DNA of 64,000 nucleotides from Treponema vincentii. GTDB lineage: Bacteria > Spirochaetota > Spirochaetia > Treponematales > Treponemataceae. The translations under genes were made by a program, and so were the position numbers. Positions 29,810 through 39,738 of this stretch are shown in pieces. A model generated the notes under the pieces. It saw only the letters and a program-made list of their open reading frames with translations, made no database searches and was not told the DNA's origin. How positions within the stretch are numbered: the stretch's first letter is position 1; each line of letters opens with the position of its first letter. The DNA is taken from contig NZ_CP048020.1 in assembly GCF_010365865.1 (NCBI RefSeq), forward strand, positions 1,054,001 to 1,118,000, written 5' to 3'.

Positions 29810-32800
29810 TTATGCGCCCTTTCGATTCTGCCGATCGGGATGTTCACCATACGGCGCATTTGCCAACAGGAGCTTGAGGCGGTTGAGCTGGTTTACCTCG
29901 CTTGCTCCGGGATCAAAGTCGATGGCGGATATTTGCGCATCAGGGTATCGGCGGCGCAGTTCCTTAATCATCCCTTTGCCGGTAACGTGATTGGGGAGAC
30001 AGGCAAACGGCTGTAGACAGGCGATACTGACAACCCCTGACTTAATAAGTTCAACCATTTCGGCGGTTAGGAACCAACCCTCGCCGGCAACGTTACCTAA
30101 GTCCAAAACCCCGTGAACGCCTTTTGCAAGATTGTAAATCGATTCGGGCGCGGTAAAGCGGCGACTTTTATTCAGAGCTTTTTTCATTCCGCTGCGGTAC
30201 CGCTCGATATACCAGATCATTGCGTGGTACTTAAACCGGTTAAAGGCGTTCGATTCCAGTGATGTTTCATAGTAGAGGCCGTCGAACAATGAATAGAAAA
30301 GAAGTCCATCAAGTCGGGCATAACGCATTCGGCGCCTTCCCGCTCAATGGTACCGACAATATCGTTGTTGGCTGTCGGATGAAATTTTACCAAAATTTCA
30401 CCGACTACGCCGATGCGGGGTTTTTCCATTTGAATAAGCGGCAGCGTATCAAAATCATGGACAATATCGCGTACTATGTTACGATAACTCCGCCCTGTCA
30501 TGTGTTTCAATTCGGCTTTTATTCGGTCGGCATAATGGCGGTAGAGTGCATTTGCCGCACCTTTTTCCTGCTCGTAGGGGCGGGTGCGGTACAGTACACG
30601 CATCAGCAAATCGCCGAGGCAGAGCGCCTTTAGTGCGCGGTCTGCTAAACCGAACGTCGGCTTAAAGCCTGAGTTTTTTTCAATCTGCTGCGCGCTTAAC
30701 CCGATTACAGGGATATACCCCAAGCCGGCATCCTCTAACGCCCGCCTGATAAAACCGATGTAGTTTGTTGCACGGCACCCGCCCCCTGTTTGCGTGATGA
30801 TGAGCGCCGTCGCATTGAGGTCGTATTTACCCGACTGCAGCGCTGCAATCATCTGCCCTGCAACGATAATCGCCGGATAGCAGGCATCGTTGTTTACATA
30901 CCGTAATCCGCAGTCGATTGCCTGAGGGTCGGTATCGGGCAATATGACGAGATTAAAGCCGGAGTGCCGGAAGGCTGCTTCCAATAAGTCAAAATGGATG
31001 GGAGCCATCTGCGGCGCGAGAACGGTATACCGCTTACTCATCTCTTCGGTAAATTCAACTCGTTTAAAGCCGCGATATCCCGGCGCTTTGACGGGCGCTC
31101 CCTTGCTGCGCTCGCGGATAGCGGCGAGTAAGCTGCGGATACGGATACGTACGGCGCCGAGGTTTGAACCTTCATCGATTTTAAGCAAGGTATACATTTT
31201 TCCCTGCGCTTCGGTAATTTCCTGCACTTGGTCGGCGGTTACCGCATCCAGACCGCAGCCGAAGCTGGTCAGCTGAATAAGTGCGAGGTTATCTTGCCGT
31301 GCGGCAAATTCGGCGGCACGGTACAGCCGGTTGTGGTATACCCATTGGTCTACAACCCGGAGCGGACGGGGAAGTTTGCCTAAATGCGCAACGGAATCCT
31401 CCGTCAATACGGCGAGTCCTAAGCCTGTCAGCAATTCGGGAATTCCATGGTTGATTTCCGGGTCAAGATGATACGGACGCCCTGCAAGCACAACGCCGAT
31501 GAGTCCCTGTTCTTTCATACGCCGAAGCGCCGCCTCGCCTTGGAACTGGGTCTCTTTTTTTTTACTGCCTCTGCTTCTGCTCTTGCCTTCCGTACTGCTG
31601 CACGAATTTCAGCAAGCGGTATGCTCCAGTATTTATTGAGTTCTTCGTGGAGCCGCTCTCCGAGGCGTTTGTCATTATAGAGCGGTAAAAAACGGATTGA
31701 GAAAACGGATATGCTCGTCCTGCCGAAGCGCGTCGATGTTGTTTTTAAGGACTTCGGGATAACTCGTTACGACGGGACAGTTGAAATGATTGTTTGCCTG
31801 AGGGTCTTCCTTGGTCTCGTACGGAATACAGGGATAGAAAATCGTTGTAACGCCCGCTTTTAAGAGCGCTTCGATATGCCCGTGAGAAATTTTGCCGGGA
31901 TAACACACCGATTCCGACGGGATAGATTCCAATCCCAATTCATAGAGTTTGCGGGAAGAGCGGGGCGACAATTTTACCGAAAATTTCAGTTCAGTTAAAA
32001 GCGTGAACCAGAACGGATAATTTTCGTAGAGGTTGAGCACACGCGGAATACCGATGACGCCCCGTTCGGCTTCGGTTTCCGGCAGCGACTTATACGAAAA
32101 CATACGTTTATACTTCCAGTCGAAGAGATTGGGAATATCGTTATCCTGTTTCTGTTTACCGGTCTTGAGGAGTGATTCTTTTGACTGTGCATTTGCCGTT
32201 TCCGCTATTTCGGCACCGCGTTCGCAGCGGTTTCCCGTAATAAAGATGCGGGTACCTGCCGCGGGTGTATTAAACCGGTTGACGGTTAAAAGGCAGTTGT
32301 TGGCGCATTTACCGCAGCGGGAAAGTTCCAGCTTAACGGTGAGTGCATCAAGCCCTTCTGCCGGTAAGATATTCGACCGGATATGTGCATCCGCTCCTTG
32401 GTTTTTCCATTGGTCGCGGGCGAGGAGCGCGGCGCCGAAAGCTCCCATCAGGCCGCTGATGTCGGGGCGCACCGCTTCTTTGCCGGTAATCAGTTCAAAG
32501 GCGCGCAGTACCGCATCGTTGTGAAAGGTGCCGCCCTGCACAATCACTTTTTCGCCGATAGTAGCTGTATTTCTCAGTTTGATAACTTTAAAGAGGGCGT
32601 TTTTTATCACCGAATACGAAAGCCCCGCCGAAATGTCGCCGACGGAGGCTCCTTCCTTTTGTGCCTGTTTAACGCGGCTGTTCATAAAGACCGTACAGCG
32701 GCTGCCGAGGTCGATCGGTTTGGGGGCGAGGAGAGCTCGTGCGGAAAAATCTTTAACCGGCATACCGAGCGAGCGGGCAAAGTTATCCAAAAAACTGCCG

Positions 32801-34323
32801 CAGCCCGAAGAACATGCCTCGTTCAGTTGAATGGAGCTGATACAGTTATTCTTCATGCGGATACACTTCATATCCTGCCCGCCGATGTCGAGCAAAATTC
32901 GACGCCGGGAAGGAAGAATTCGGCTGCGCGGTGGTGCGCGATGGTTTCCACTTCTCCTGCGTCCACGCCGAAAGCCGCTTGAAAGAGCCCTTCACCGTAG
33001 CCGGTAGATAAAGAGCGGGCAATATGTGCAGCACTCGGGATCTGTTTATAGAGGGATTGCAGCATGGTTACCGCAAGATTGACCGGATTGCCTGCATTCG
33101 ATTCGTAAAACTGCCAGAGGATTCTTCCCTCTTGGTCGATGAGTACGGCCTTTGTTGTGGTGGAACCGGCGTCCATACCGAGGAACACCGGGACGGAAGC
33201 GGTTTCAAGCGGAGCGGTTTCCGCCCGTTCCCGTCCATGCCGTTCGCGGAAAGCCGCAAGCGCCGCTTCGTTTTCAAAGAGGGGCGGAAGCCGCTGCACT
33301 TCCTGCATTTCCGCATCGGCAAGGGAGCCGAGCTTATCCCGCAGTATTTCCACGGTCAAGGCTGCGGGATTGGTAAATACCGTTGTATCGGTGATTTCCG
33401 GCATCGGACTCGGCTGAGTACGGAAGCCCGTTCGCAGCAGTTGTGTCTGCGTTGGCGCCGTACAGGCAATATTCGCTGTTTCCGCGCCGTTGTTGACAGT
33501 CCGGTGGGGTGATGCTCTCAGCGATTGATTGGAACCGGCGCTGAGCGCTGCACCGAGTGCAACAAAGAGTTCCGATTTTTCCGGCACGATGATTTCGTCA
33601 TCCGTAAGGTGCAGGGTTTCGATAAACCGCTGCCGTAGTTGGTCAAGAAAGTGAAGCCGCCTAAAAGGCGCAGCGCCCGCGGATGGGTTTGCCGCATGCA
33701 AGGCCGGATATCGTCTGGCTGACAACCGCCTGAAAGATACTCGCGGCAATATCTTCCCGCCGCGCTCCTTCGTTGATGAGGGGCTGTACGTCGGTCTTTG
33801 CAAAGACCCCGCAGCGGGCGGCGATGGGATAAATCGTTGTCGCATTTTTGGCAAGCTCATTTAACCCCGTCGCATCGGTTTCGAGGAGCGCCGCCATTTG
33901 GTCGATAAAGGCGCCCGTACCGCCCGCACAGGTGCCGTTCATACGCTGCTCAACCGAACGGCCGAAGTAGGTTATTTTAGCATCTTCGCCGCCCAACTCG
34001 ATAGCAACATCGGTTTGTGGAATCTTTGCCTGCACGGCGACGGCCGCGGCGACAACCTCCTGCACGAAAGGCACGGAGAGCCACTTTGAAACAGCCAAAC
34101 CGCCGGATCCGGTTACCCGCACTTGTAACTGAGCGCGGCTGCCGTACATTTTTGCCACCTCATCCAAGGCTTCCGTTACCACCAGAATAATTGTCTTGCG
34201 GATATCGGCGCGGTGCCGTTCATATCTGCTATATACGATGGAATTATCAGCGGAAAGAATCACCGTTTTTACGGTCGTCGATCCGACATCAATTCCCATG
34301 CGAAGTGTATCGGTCAAAATCAT
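29810..34323 (-). CDS. Giant 2-hydroxyacyl-CoA dehydratase activase / DUF2229 fusion protein, frameshifted
   Basis: One gene of ~1500 codons, read across breaks near 33655, 32893, 31677 and 30302. In order it has: a first BcrAD/BadFG ATPase domain ([32 protein letters not shown]), a linker, a second one ([38 protein letters not shown]), a DUF2229 region ([33 protein letters not shown]) and a dehydratase-like C-terminal half ([30 protein letters not shown]). Such ASKHA [4Fe-4S] ATPases energise radical dehydratases; the role of the fused form is unknown. The breaks look like single-base gaps. TATAAT lies 4 nt before the start, suggesting a leaderless transcript. Confidence 0.8.
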
Positions 34324-34409
34324 GTGAATTATAGTGCCACATTGCACAAAAAATGACAAGGAGATTGCCTGCTTGAGGTAAAACTCATTGTTGTTAAAAA
34401 AATGCCGAT
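33552..34409. repeat. Duplicated 5' region of the activase gene (copy 2)
   Basis: This is the counterpart of 1-856, at the intact locus. Here the similarity ends at ATGCCGATA, followed by the ordinary leader of the next gene. Confidence 0.9.
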
Positions 34410-34437
34410 ACTGAAAACGTAGAAAGGGAGGAGTTCT

Positions 34438-34878
34438 ATGCTTAAAAATACCGCGTTTCATGACAATCTCTATCAGCTTGCAAAAATAGTCAGTATTACC
34501 ACCGAAGGACTTTCGCTTGAACTGTCGGAGACTATGTTTTTGGATAAAACAGTCGCTGACATATCTTTCATATCCGATGCATTGGAGTCGTTATTTACCG
34601 AAATACAGAATCTTTCGCACTTACCTGAATATCTCCCGATTATGCAGAGCCTCTATTCGTGTGAGACAGATTATATATTGCTTTTAAAAGCATTTGCCGC
34701 TAAAACAATCGAAAAACAGATTACTTTGCCTGTTTCTTGCCCCGATCTGAGTGCGTATTATAAGCTGCATAGCGATATGAAAAACCGAATAGAGAAACGG
34801 ATCCAAGAAAGCGATAAAAATCTCGATGCGTATCAGATTGTCTCTCAAAACGAGCTGAGCCAACTCCTTTGTATTTAA
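34438..34878 (+). CDS. Hypothetical protein, helical
   Basis: This 146-residue protein of unknown function is predicted to be mostly alpha-helical, with one Cys pair far apart and no signal peptide or membrane segment. A GGGAGGAG site lies 4-8 nt before the ATG. It ends 10 nt before rsmD and is probably co-transcribed. I do not recognise a family. Confidence 0.7.
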   Translation: MLKNTAFHDNLYQLAKIVSITTEGLSLELSETMFLDKTVADISFISDALESLFTEIQNLSHLPEYLPIMQSLYSCETDYILLLKAFAAKTIEKQITLPVSCPDLSAYYKLHSDMKNRIEKRIQESDKNLDAYQIVSQNELSQLLCI

Positions 34879-34888
34879 TCGAACCGGT

Positions 34889-35428
34889 ATGCGCATAACA
34901 GGTGGAACGCTGAAAAATCGACAAGTTCAATGCCCTAAAGGTATTATCAGACCGGCAATGGATAGGATGCGGGAATCCCTTTTTGCGATTTTAGGTGATT
35001 TGGAAGGAAAGTCTTTTTTAGATCTTTTTACCGGATCCGGTATGTGCGGACTTGAAGCCTATTCGCGGGGAGCGTACCCAGTCGTTTTGGTGGAAAAAGA
35101 CAAGGATAAATTCCCTATTTTGTTAAAAAATGCGGCACTGGCGGATAAAAAGCTTGAGTGTAAATGTATGCCGGTGGAACTTTATCTCCAGCGCTCTAAA
35201 AATATCTTTGATATTATCTATCTTGATCCTCCGTTTCCGTATCAGTTCCATTATGATCTATTACATACAATCGCAGAAAAGCCGATTCTTGCCGCGGGAG
35301 GGCTTGCGTTGATACACCGTCCTAAAGAAAAAGAGCTGCCGGATCAAATTTTATCGTTAACTCGCATCGATCAACGCGCTTATGGGCGTTCGATAGTGGA
35401 TTTTTATCGAAAGGCAACCTCCTTTTGA
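34889..35428 (+). CDS. rsmD: 16S rRNA (guanine-966-N2) methyltransferase RsmD
   Basis: A SAM-dependent enzyme that methylates G966 of 16S rRNA. Typical blocks are MRITGGTLKNRQV, RPAMDRMRESLFAIL, DLFTGSGMCGLEAYSRGA (SAM site) and IIYLDPPF (catalytic DPPF). Length 179 is normal. The stop codon lies inside the terminal sequence CCTTTTGAAATA of the adjacent repeat element, so the last residues and the stop are supplied or constrained by the repeat. Confidence 0.93.
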   Translation: MRITGGTLKNRQVQCPKGIIRPAMDRMRESLFAILGDLEGKSFLDLFTGSGMCGLEAYSRGAYPVVLVEKDKDKFPILLKNAALADKKLECKCMPVELYLQRSKNIFDIIYLDPPFPYQFHYDLLHTIAEKPILAAGGLALIHRPKEKELPDQILSLTRIDQRAYGRSIVDFYRKATSF

Positions 35429-35720
35429 AATATACGATGCATCTACTGCGTCGCCTTGCCAAAAGTGTACATCCTTGTACACTTTTGGCAGCGAGTTTCA
35501 GCTTTGCTGAAACATCGCTTCTGATATAACCAGCGGCATCCCTGCCGCTACTGAAAATCCTCAACGTATCAGTACCGCCACGGACGGCGGTGGTTCTAAT
35601 CAGTAGCGTGTTTGCCTTGCAAACACGTAGGTATAAAATGTACAGGGAGGTACATTTTATACCGTGCCTGTGGTACTTTTTTACCGTATTCCTTGTATCT
35701 ACACCGTCTATTTCAAAAGG
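35421..35720 (-). repeat. Hairpin-array repeat element, copy C, with both termini
   Basis: Relative to copies A and B this one is inverted. Both ends are present: CCTTTTGAAATATACG (35421) and the complement of CCTTTTGAAATAGACGG (35720). Between them are six perfect hairpins: 35459-35488 (12 bp), 35495-35513 (8 bp), 35532-35549 (7 bp), 35574-35591 (6 bp), 35607-35627 (9 bp) and 35630-35663 (14 bp). Confidence 0.9.
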
Positions 35721-35995
35721 CTTACGGAAAGGTTTTATAGTATATGCCGCTTCTGAAAATACTCAACGTATCAGAACGGACAGGGATGTCCGTGGTTCCA
35801 AGCAGCAGTAAGTTTTTCGTTAGAAAAACTTATCGTTGACCAGTGTACACGGACGTACACTGGTCAACAGCGCCACGGATGGCGGTGTTTACATGCAGTA
35901 ACAAGTTTGCTTGCAAACTTGTAGCCCTCAAATGTGCAAGGATGTACATTTGTGGGCGAGGATGGCGGTATTTCGTTGATTTGCCTAATGCGGTT
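35706..35995 (-). repeat. Adjacent second hairpin array sharing a terminus with copy C
   Basis: 35706-35795 is the inverted counterpart of the 91-bp unit of copy B. It is followed by further hairpins at 35810-35831 (9 bp), 35835-35868 (14 bp), 35871-35884 and 35901-35922 (10 bp), and by an imperfect one near 35925-35955. No coding sequence fits 35429-36112. Confidence 0.8.
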
Positions 35996-36016
35996 GTCTT
36001 TCTTCTAAAACAAAAG

Positions 36017-36085
36017 GCACGAAATTTTCAGAAAATTTCGTGCGAAATGATGGCAATCGTATCGGATATTTTCGATACGATTGCC
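36017..36085 (-). repeat. Two-hairpin 3' module, family 3, copy 2
   Basis: GGCAATCGTATCG/CGATACGATTGCC (36085-36052) comes first after the flavoprotein stop, then GCACGAAATTTT/AAAATTTCGTGC (36043-36017). The first stem differs from the GCAACCGC stem of the other copies but stays fully paired. Confidence 0.75.
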
Positions 36086-36112
36086 TAAACGCCGTATGTC
36101 GGCTTTGTGTAT

Positions 36113-37417
36113 TTATCTTCTTTCCCGTGCGAAATGGATGCCGGAGACATCAAGCTGCGGCACACCTTCCGGTAAGGAAATATTCGTCGCATTCATAGAA
36201 TCGGCGATGGCTTGAGCCATGGAGTCGAGTTCATAGCCCTTATCGGGGCTCATCGTCGAAGCAATGGTGATACGTTCATTGATAATTTCCATATCATCCA
36301 TATTCTTTTCAATGAATTCCTGAATGAGGTCACCCGACCGTACCGCCCATGAACCGTTTTCCACAATAGCAATCTTTCTATTCTGCAAGTTCAAAAGCCG
36401 CATGTGATCCAAGAATTCATGGATCGGCGGGAAAATGTTCAGATTGTATGTCGGCGAGCAGATCACGATGTGGCTGAACTTGAATGCCTCGGAGATAAGA
36501 TACGACACATGGGTACTCGACGTATCGTACACCGACACATTCGTAATGCCTTTTTCAACAATCTTTGAAGCAAGTGCAAAGGCCGCCGATTCGGTATTGC
36601 CGTAAATGGAGCCGTACACCAGTAACACGCCTTTTTCTTCCGGCGTATACGTCGCCCAGTGCAGGTATTTATCGAGGATGTAGGGGAAGTTGTCCGCCTC
36701 CCATACCAAACCGTGCAGTGCACAGATGTATTTAATCTTAGGGAGCAGGTCGAGCTTGAGTACCTTTCCGACAAGATGCATAACTTCGGGGCCGTATTTG
36801 CCGACGATATTCGTCAGATAGCGCCGTGCTTCATCAATCCAGTCGCGCGGGTAGTTTACTTCTTTTGCAAAGAGCTTTCCGTCAAGCGCAATAAACGAAC
36901 CGAATGCATCTGCAGAGAACAATACCCCATTGGTTACATCAAGCGTAACCATAACCTCAGGCCAGTGCACCATCGGCGCTTCAACAAAGGCGATAGTGTG
37001 ATCTTCAAAGGTGCGGGTGTCTCCTTCTTTGACGGTGTCCGTTTTGTAATTGTCAGGATTATAGGCAAACTGACGCATCAGCATAAAGCCTTTTTCCGTA
37101 GAGATAATCGTCGGCGCCCATTTGTCCAGCACAGTGGTAACGGAGGAAGAGTGATCGCACTCCATGTGGTTTACAACCAAGTAGTCAACCTTATCGCGTC
37201 CGTACTTTTCCAGCAAATAGGTGATATTTTCCATCAGCTGCGGGCAGGATGTCCATTCCGCCGTATCAAAAAGAATGGTACTCTTCTTATCAAACAGAAG
37301 ATAGGCGTTATAGCTCACTCCGAGGGGTATCGGATGCATATTTTCAAATAGTGTTAAGCGGTGATCGTGTCCACCGACCCACCATACATCTTTTGTAATT
37401 TCACGTACATTGTACAT
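36113..37417 (-). CDS. FprA-type flavo-diiron protein
   Basis: A cytoplasmic A-type flavoprotein reducing O2 or NO to protect anaerobes. The N-terminal metallo-beta-lactamase-like domain has the diiron motif HMECDHSSS (H-x-E-x-D-H) and further ligand positions in VHWPEVM and SADAFGS. The C-terminal flavodoxin domain begins LLVYGSIYGNTESAA (FMN phosphate loop). Length 434 is slightly above the usual ~400. The neighbouring rubredoxin domain is a plausible electron donor. It follows the ETF-rubredoxin gene by 59 nt. Confidence 0.92.
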   Translation of the reverse strand: MYNVREITKDVWWVGGHDHRLTLFENMHPIPLGVSYNAYLLFDKKSTILFDTAEWTSCPQLMENITYLLEKYGRDKVDYLVVNHMECDHSSSVTTVLDKWAPTIISTEKGFMLMRQFAYNPDNYKTDTVKEGDTRTFEDHTIAFVEAPMVHWPEVMVTLDVTNGVLFSADAFGSFIALDGKLFAKEVNYPRDWIDEARRYLTNIVGKYGPEVMHLVGKVLKLDLLPKIKYICALHGLVWEADNFPYILDKYLHWATYTPEEKGVLLVYGSIYGNTESAAFALASKIVEKGITNVSVYDTSSTHVSYLISEAFKFSHIVICSPTYNLNIFPPIHEFLDHMRLLNLQNRKIAIVENGSWAVRSGDLIQEFIEKNMDDMEIINERITIASTMSPDKGYELDSMAQAIADSMNATNISLPEGVPQLDVSGIHFARERR

Positions 37418-37476
37418 AGTAAACTCCTATAAAAACTTTTGCAGGATGTTTGAACATCCGAAATAGTACTTGGCTA

Positions 37477-38256
37477 TTAGTTGTTGCGGAAGGTCAGCTT
37501 GATAAAGCGGTCTTTCGCTTCGCCGCAGTCGGGACAGGTGAATTCCGGATCGAGATGTTCGAACAAGGTTTCAGGCGGGATATCCGCATCCTTATTTCCT
37601 TCTTCCGGTACATACTTATAGCCGCAGCCCAGACAGACATAACGGGGGCCGATAGGCGAGGGGCGGGGCACGGGCGCTTTTTTAATTTTCGGATAGGGGA
37701 AGGTCAGTTCTTCTTTTGAAAGCGCGTTTAACTCTTCAATTAAGAGCGGAACAACTTCTTCCAAATCGCCGACAATACCGTAGTCGCAGTGTGAAAAAAT
37801 CGGCGCTTTCTTGTTCTTGTTGATGGCGATAATGCGGGAAGCATCCTTAATGCCTTTTAGGTGCTGAATAGCTCCGGAAATACCGATGGCAAAATATAAG
37901 TTCCCTTTAAACTTTTGGCCGGACATGCCGACATAGCGTTGTACCGGAACGTACTTCAAGGTTTCCGCTGCGGGGCGGGAAGAACCGATTGATGCCCCTG
38001 CTGCCTTTGCCAAATCTTCAATGAGATGCCACGTTTCTTTGTCCTTTACTCCGCGGCCGCCTGAAACACCGATCGGCGCCATCGCCATCAGTGAATTGAT
38101 ATCCACATCTTTGTAGAACTTAAAGCGTTCAACTTCAACCAACTGTTGAATTACCTTGTGGACTTTTTCTTTCATCGTATCGCCGTCGGGGAAGATACGT
38201 TTGCGCATGCCGGTAATACCGATTCTCGGATCACCTTTTAATCGAGCTACTGCCAT
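37477..38256 (-). CDS. ETF-alpha FAD domain fused to rubredoxin
   Basis: The first ~195 residues are the C-terminal FAD domain of electron-transfer flavoprotein alpha: GGRGVKDKETW, GASIGSSRPAAE, VGMSGQKFKGNLYFAIGISG, APIFSHCDYGIVGDL. The usual N-terminal ETF domain is absent, although AGGAG at a good distance supports the given start. The last ~55 residues are a rubredoxin with CLGCGY and CPDCGEAK. It could pass electrons from the upstream acyl-CoA dehydrogenase to the downstream flavo-diiron protein. No ETF-beta gene is near. Confidence 0.88.
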   Translation of the reverse strand: MAVARLKGDPRIGITGMRKRIFPDGDTMKEKVHKVIQQLVEVERFKFYKDVDINSLMAMAPIGVSGGRGVKDKETWHLIEDLAKAAGASIGSSRPAAETLKYVPVQRYVGMSGQKFKGNLYFAIGISGAIQHLKGIKDASRIIAINKNKKAPIFSHCDYGIVGDLEEVVPLLIEELNALSKEELTFPYPKIKKAPVPRPSPIGPRYVCLGCGYKYVPEEGNKDADIPPETLFEHLDPEFTCPDCGEAKDRFIKLTFRNN

Positions 38257-38283
38257 TTCATACTCCTATAAAAACTTTATCAT

Positions 38284-38533
38284 TTCGTGCGTGGAACGCG
38301 CACATATCATCTGCAAGTTTGCGCAAAGCAAACTTGCCCGTGTTTTTCAGCCGCGTCATTTTAGCGGCTGAAAATAAACCTTCTTTAAAATGCAACAGTC
38401 GAACAAAATATCAATTTTGGAGACTGTTGCATTCGTGCGCGGAACGCGCACATATCATCTGCAAGTTTGCGCAAAGCAAACTTGCCCGTGTTTTTCAGCC
38501 GCGCCATTTTAGCGGCTGAAAATAAACCTTCTT
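38284..38533. repeat. 102-bp direct repeat pair made of hairpins
   Basis: Two 102-bp units (38284-38385 and 38432-38533) differ at two positions. Each holds three hairpins: GTGCG(T/C)GGAACGCGCAC, GCAAGTTTGC-gcaaa-GCAAACTTGC and TTTTCAGCCGC/GCGGCTGAAAA. A 12-bp hairpin (38389-38400/38422-38433) joins the units. They sit between the acyl-CoA dehydrogenase and the ETF-rubredoxin gene. Confidence 0.9.
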
Positions 38534-38553
38534 CAAAAATGTGTGTTGTTGAT

Positions 38554-39723
38554 TTACCGATTTGCCTTACCGAGTTTTCCCAATATTTTCGACGCAATAA
38601 CGAGCCGCTGAATTTCGTTGGTGCCTTCGTAGATGGTGGTAATCTTGGCATCGCGATACATCTTTTCTACCGGAATCCCTTTGATAAAGCCTGAACCGCC
38701 GTGGATTTGGAGTGCATTATTTACCACTTCAAGCGCGATATCCGATGCATACATCTTTGCCATTGCGGAATCGAGGCCGTAGTCCTCGTGGTTTTCTTTC
38801 TTTTCCGCAGCTTTGTAGATGAGCAGGCGGGCTGCTTCGATCTTTGTCAGCATATCGGCCAACTTAAAACCTAAATTCTGCTGGGCTCCGATCGGTTTAC
38901 CGAACTGTTCGCGGGTGCGTGCATATTTTACCGCTTCTTCATACGCGCCCTGTGCGATACCGAGCGCCTGCGCCGCAATACCGATACGGCCGCCGTCGAG
39001 GGTCTTCATAGCGATTTTGAATCCTTCACCTTCCTTGCCGAGCAAGCGGTCATGCGGGATCGTTACTTCGTTGAAGATGAGCTCCGCAGTTGCGGAAGTA
39101 CGGATACCGAGCTTGTCATAGTGTTCGCCGAACTCAAAGCCTTCATCTCCTTTTTCTACGATAAAAGCGCTAATACCTTTGGTACCGGGAACGTCGGGAT
39201 TCGCTGCAAATACAACATAGGTGTCAGCCTTAGGCGCATTTGTAATGAATATCTTTGAACCGTTCAGAATATAATTGGTTCCGTCATCGATATATTCGGT
39301 TTCGGTGCCGCCGGCGTCGCTGCCTGCATTGGGTTCTGTCAAACCGAATGCACCGATTTTTTCGCCCTTCGCAAGGGGAATCAAATATTTCTGCTTTTGC
39401 GCTTCCGTACCGAACTCCGCGATCGGATATGCGCCTAACGACGTATGAGCTGAACAGATTACGCCGATACCGCCGTCCACGCGGGAAAGTTCTTCAACAA
39501 CAATCGCATAACTGATAACATCGAGTCCTGCTCCGCCGTAGTCCTTTGAATAGGGAACTCCAAGCCATCCGTGAGCAGCCATTTGCTTTACCTGATCTTC
39601 CATCCACGCCTCTTCAACCGGGCCGCGGTCTTTTTCGAGCACGATCGGTTTTACTTCTTTTTCCGCCCATTCACGAACTTGCTTTCGCAAGGCTTCGTGT
39701 GCTTCTGTCGTTTTGAATAACAT
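38554..39723 (-). CDS. Acyl-CoA dehydrogenase
   Basis: A FAD enzyme introducing a C2-C3 double bond in acyl-CoA. Family blocks: FGLTEPNAGSDAGG, YILNGSKIFITNA, LDGGRIGIAAQALGIAQGA, HGGSGFIKGIPVEKMYRDAK and the catalytic base Glu in IYEGTNEIQRL. Length 389 fits short-chain members. It is the first gene of a minus-strand cluster with the ETF-rubredoxin and flavo-diiron genes, with a TAGGAGG-type site (complement of 39724-39735) before the start. The exact substrate is not shown by sequence. Confidence 0.92.
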   Translation of the reverse strand: MLFKTTEAHEALRKQVREWAEKEVKPIVLEKDRGPVEEAWMEDQVKQMAAHGWLGVPYSKDYGGAGLDVISYAIVVEELSRVDGGIGVICSAHTSLGAYPIAEFGTEAQKQKYLIPLAKGEKIGAFGLTEPNAGSDAGGTETEYIDDGTNYILNGSKIFITNAPKADTYVVFAANPDVPGTKGISAFIVEKGDEGFEFGEHYDKLGIRTSATAELIFNEVTIPHDRLLGKEGEGFKIAMKTLDGGRIGIAAQALGIAQGAYEEAVKYARTREQFGKPIGAQQNLGFKLADMLTKIEAARLLIYKAAEKKENHEDYGLDSAMAKMYASDIALEVVNNALQIHGGSGFIKGIPVEKMYRDAKITTIYEGTNEIQRLVIASKILGKLGKANR

Positions 39724-39738
39724 AATACCTCCTGATTA

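Noticed and set aside
36113-38256. Possible selenoproteins served by SelAB
   Set aside because: I looked for in-frame TGA with plausible continuation in the redox genes and found none; Cys or other residues are present at the expected sites.
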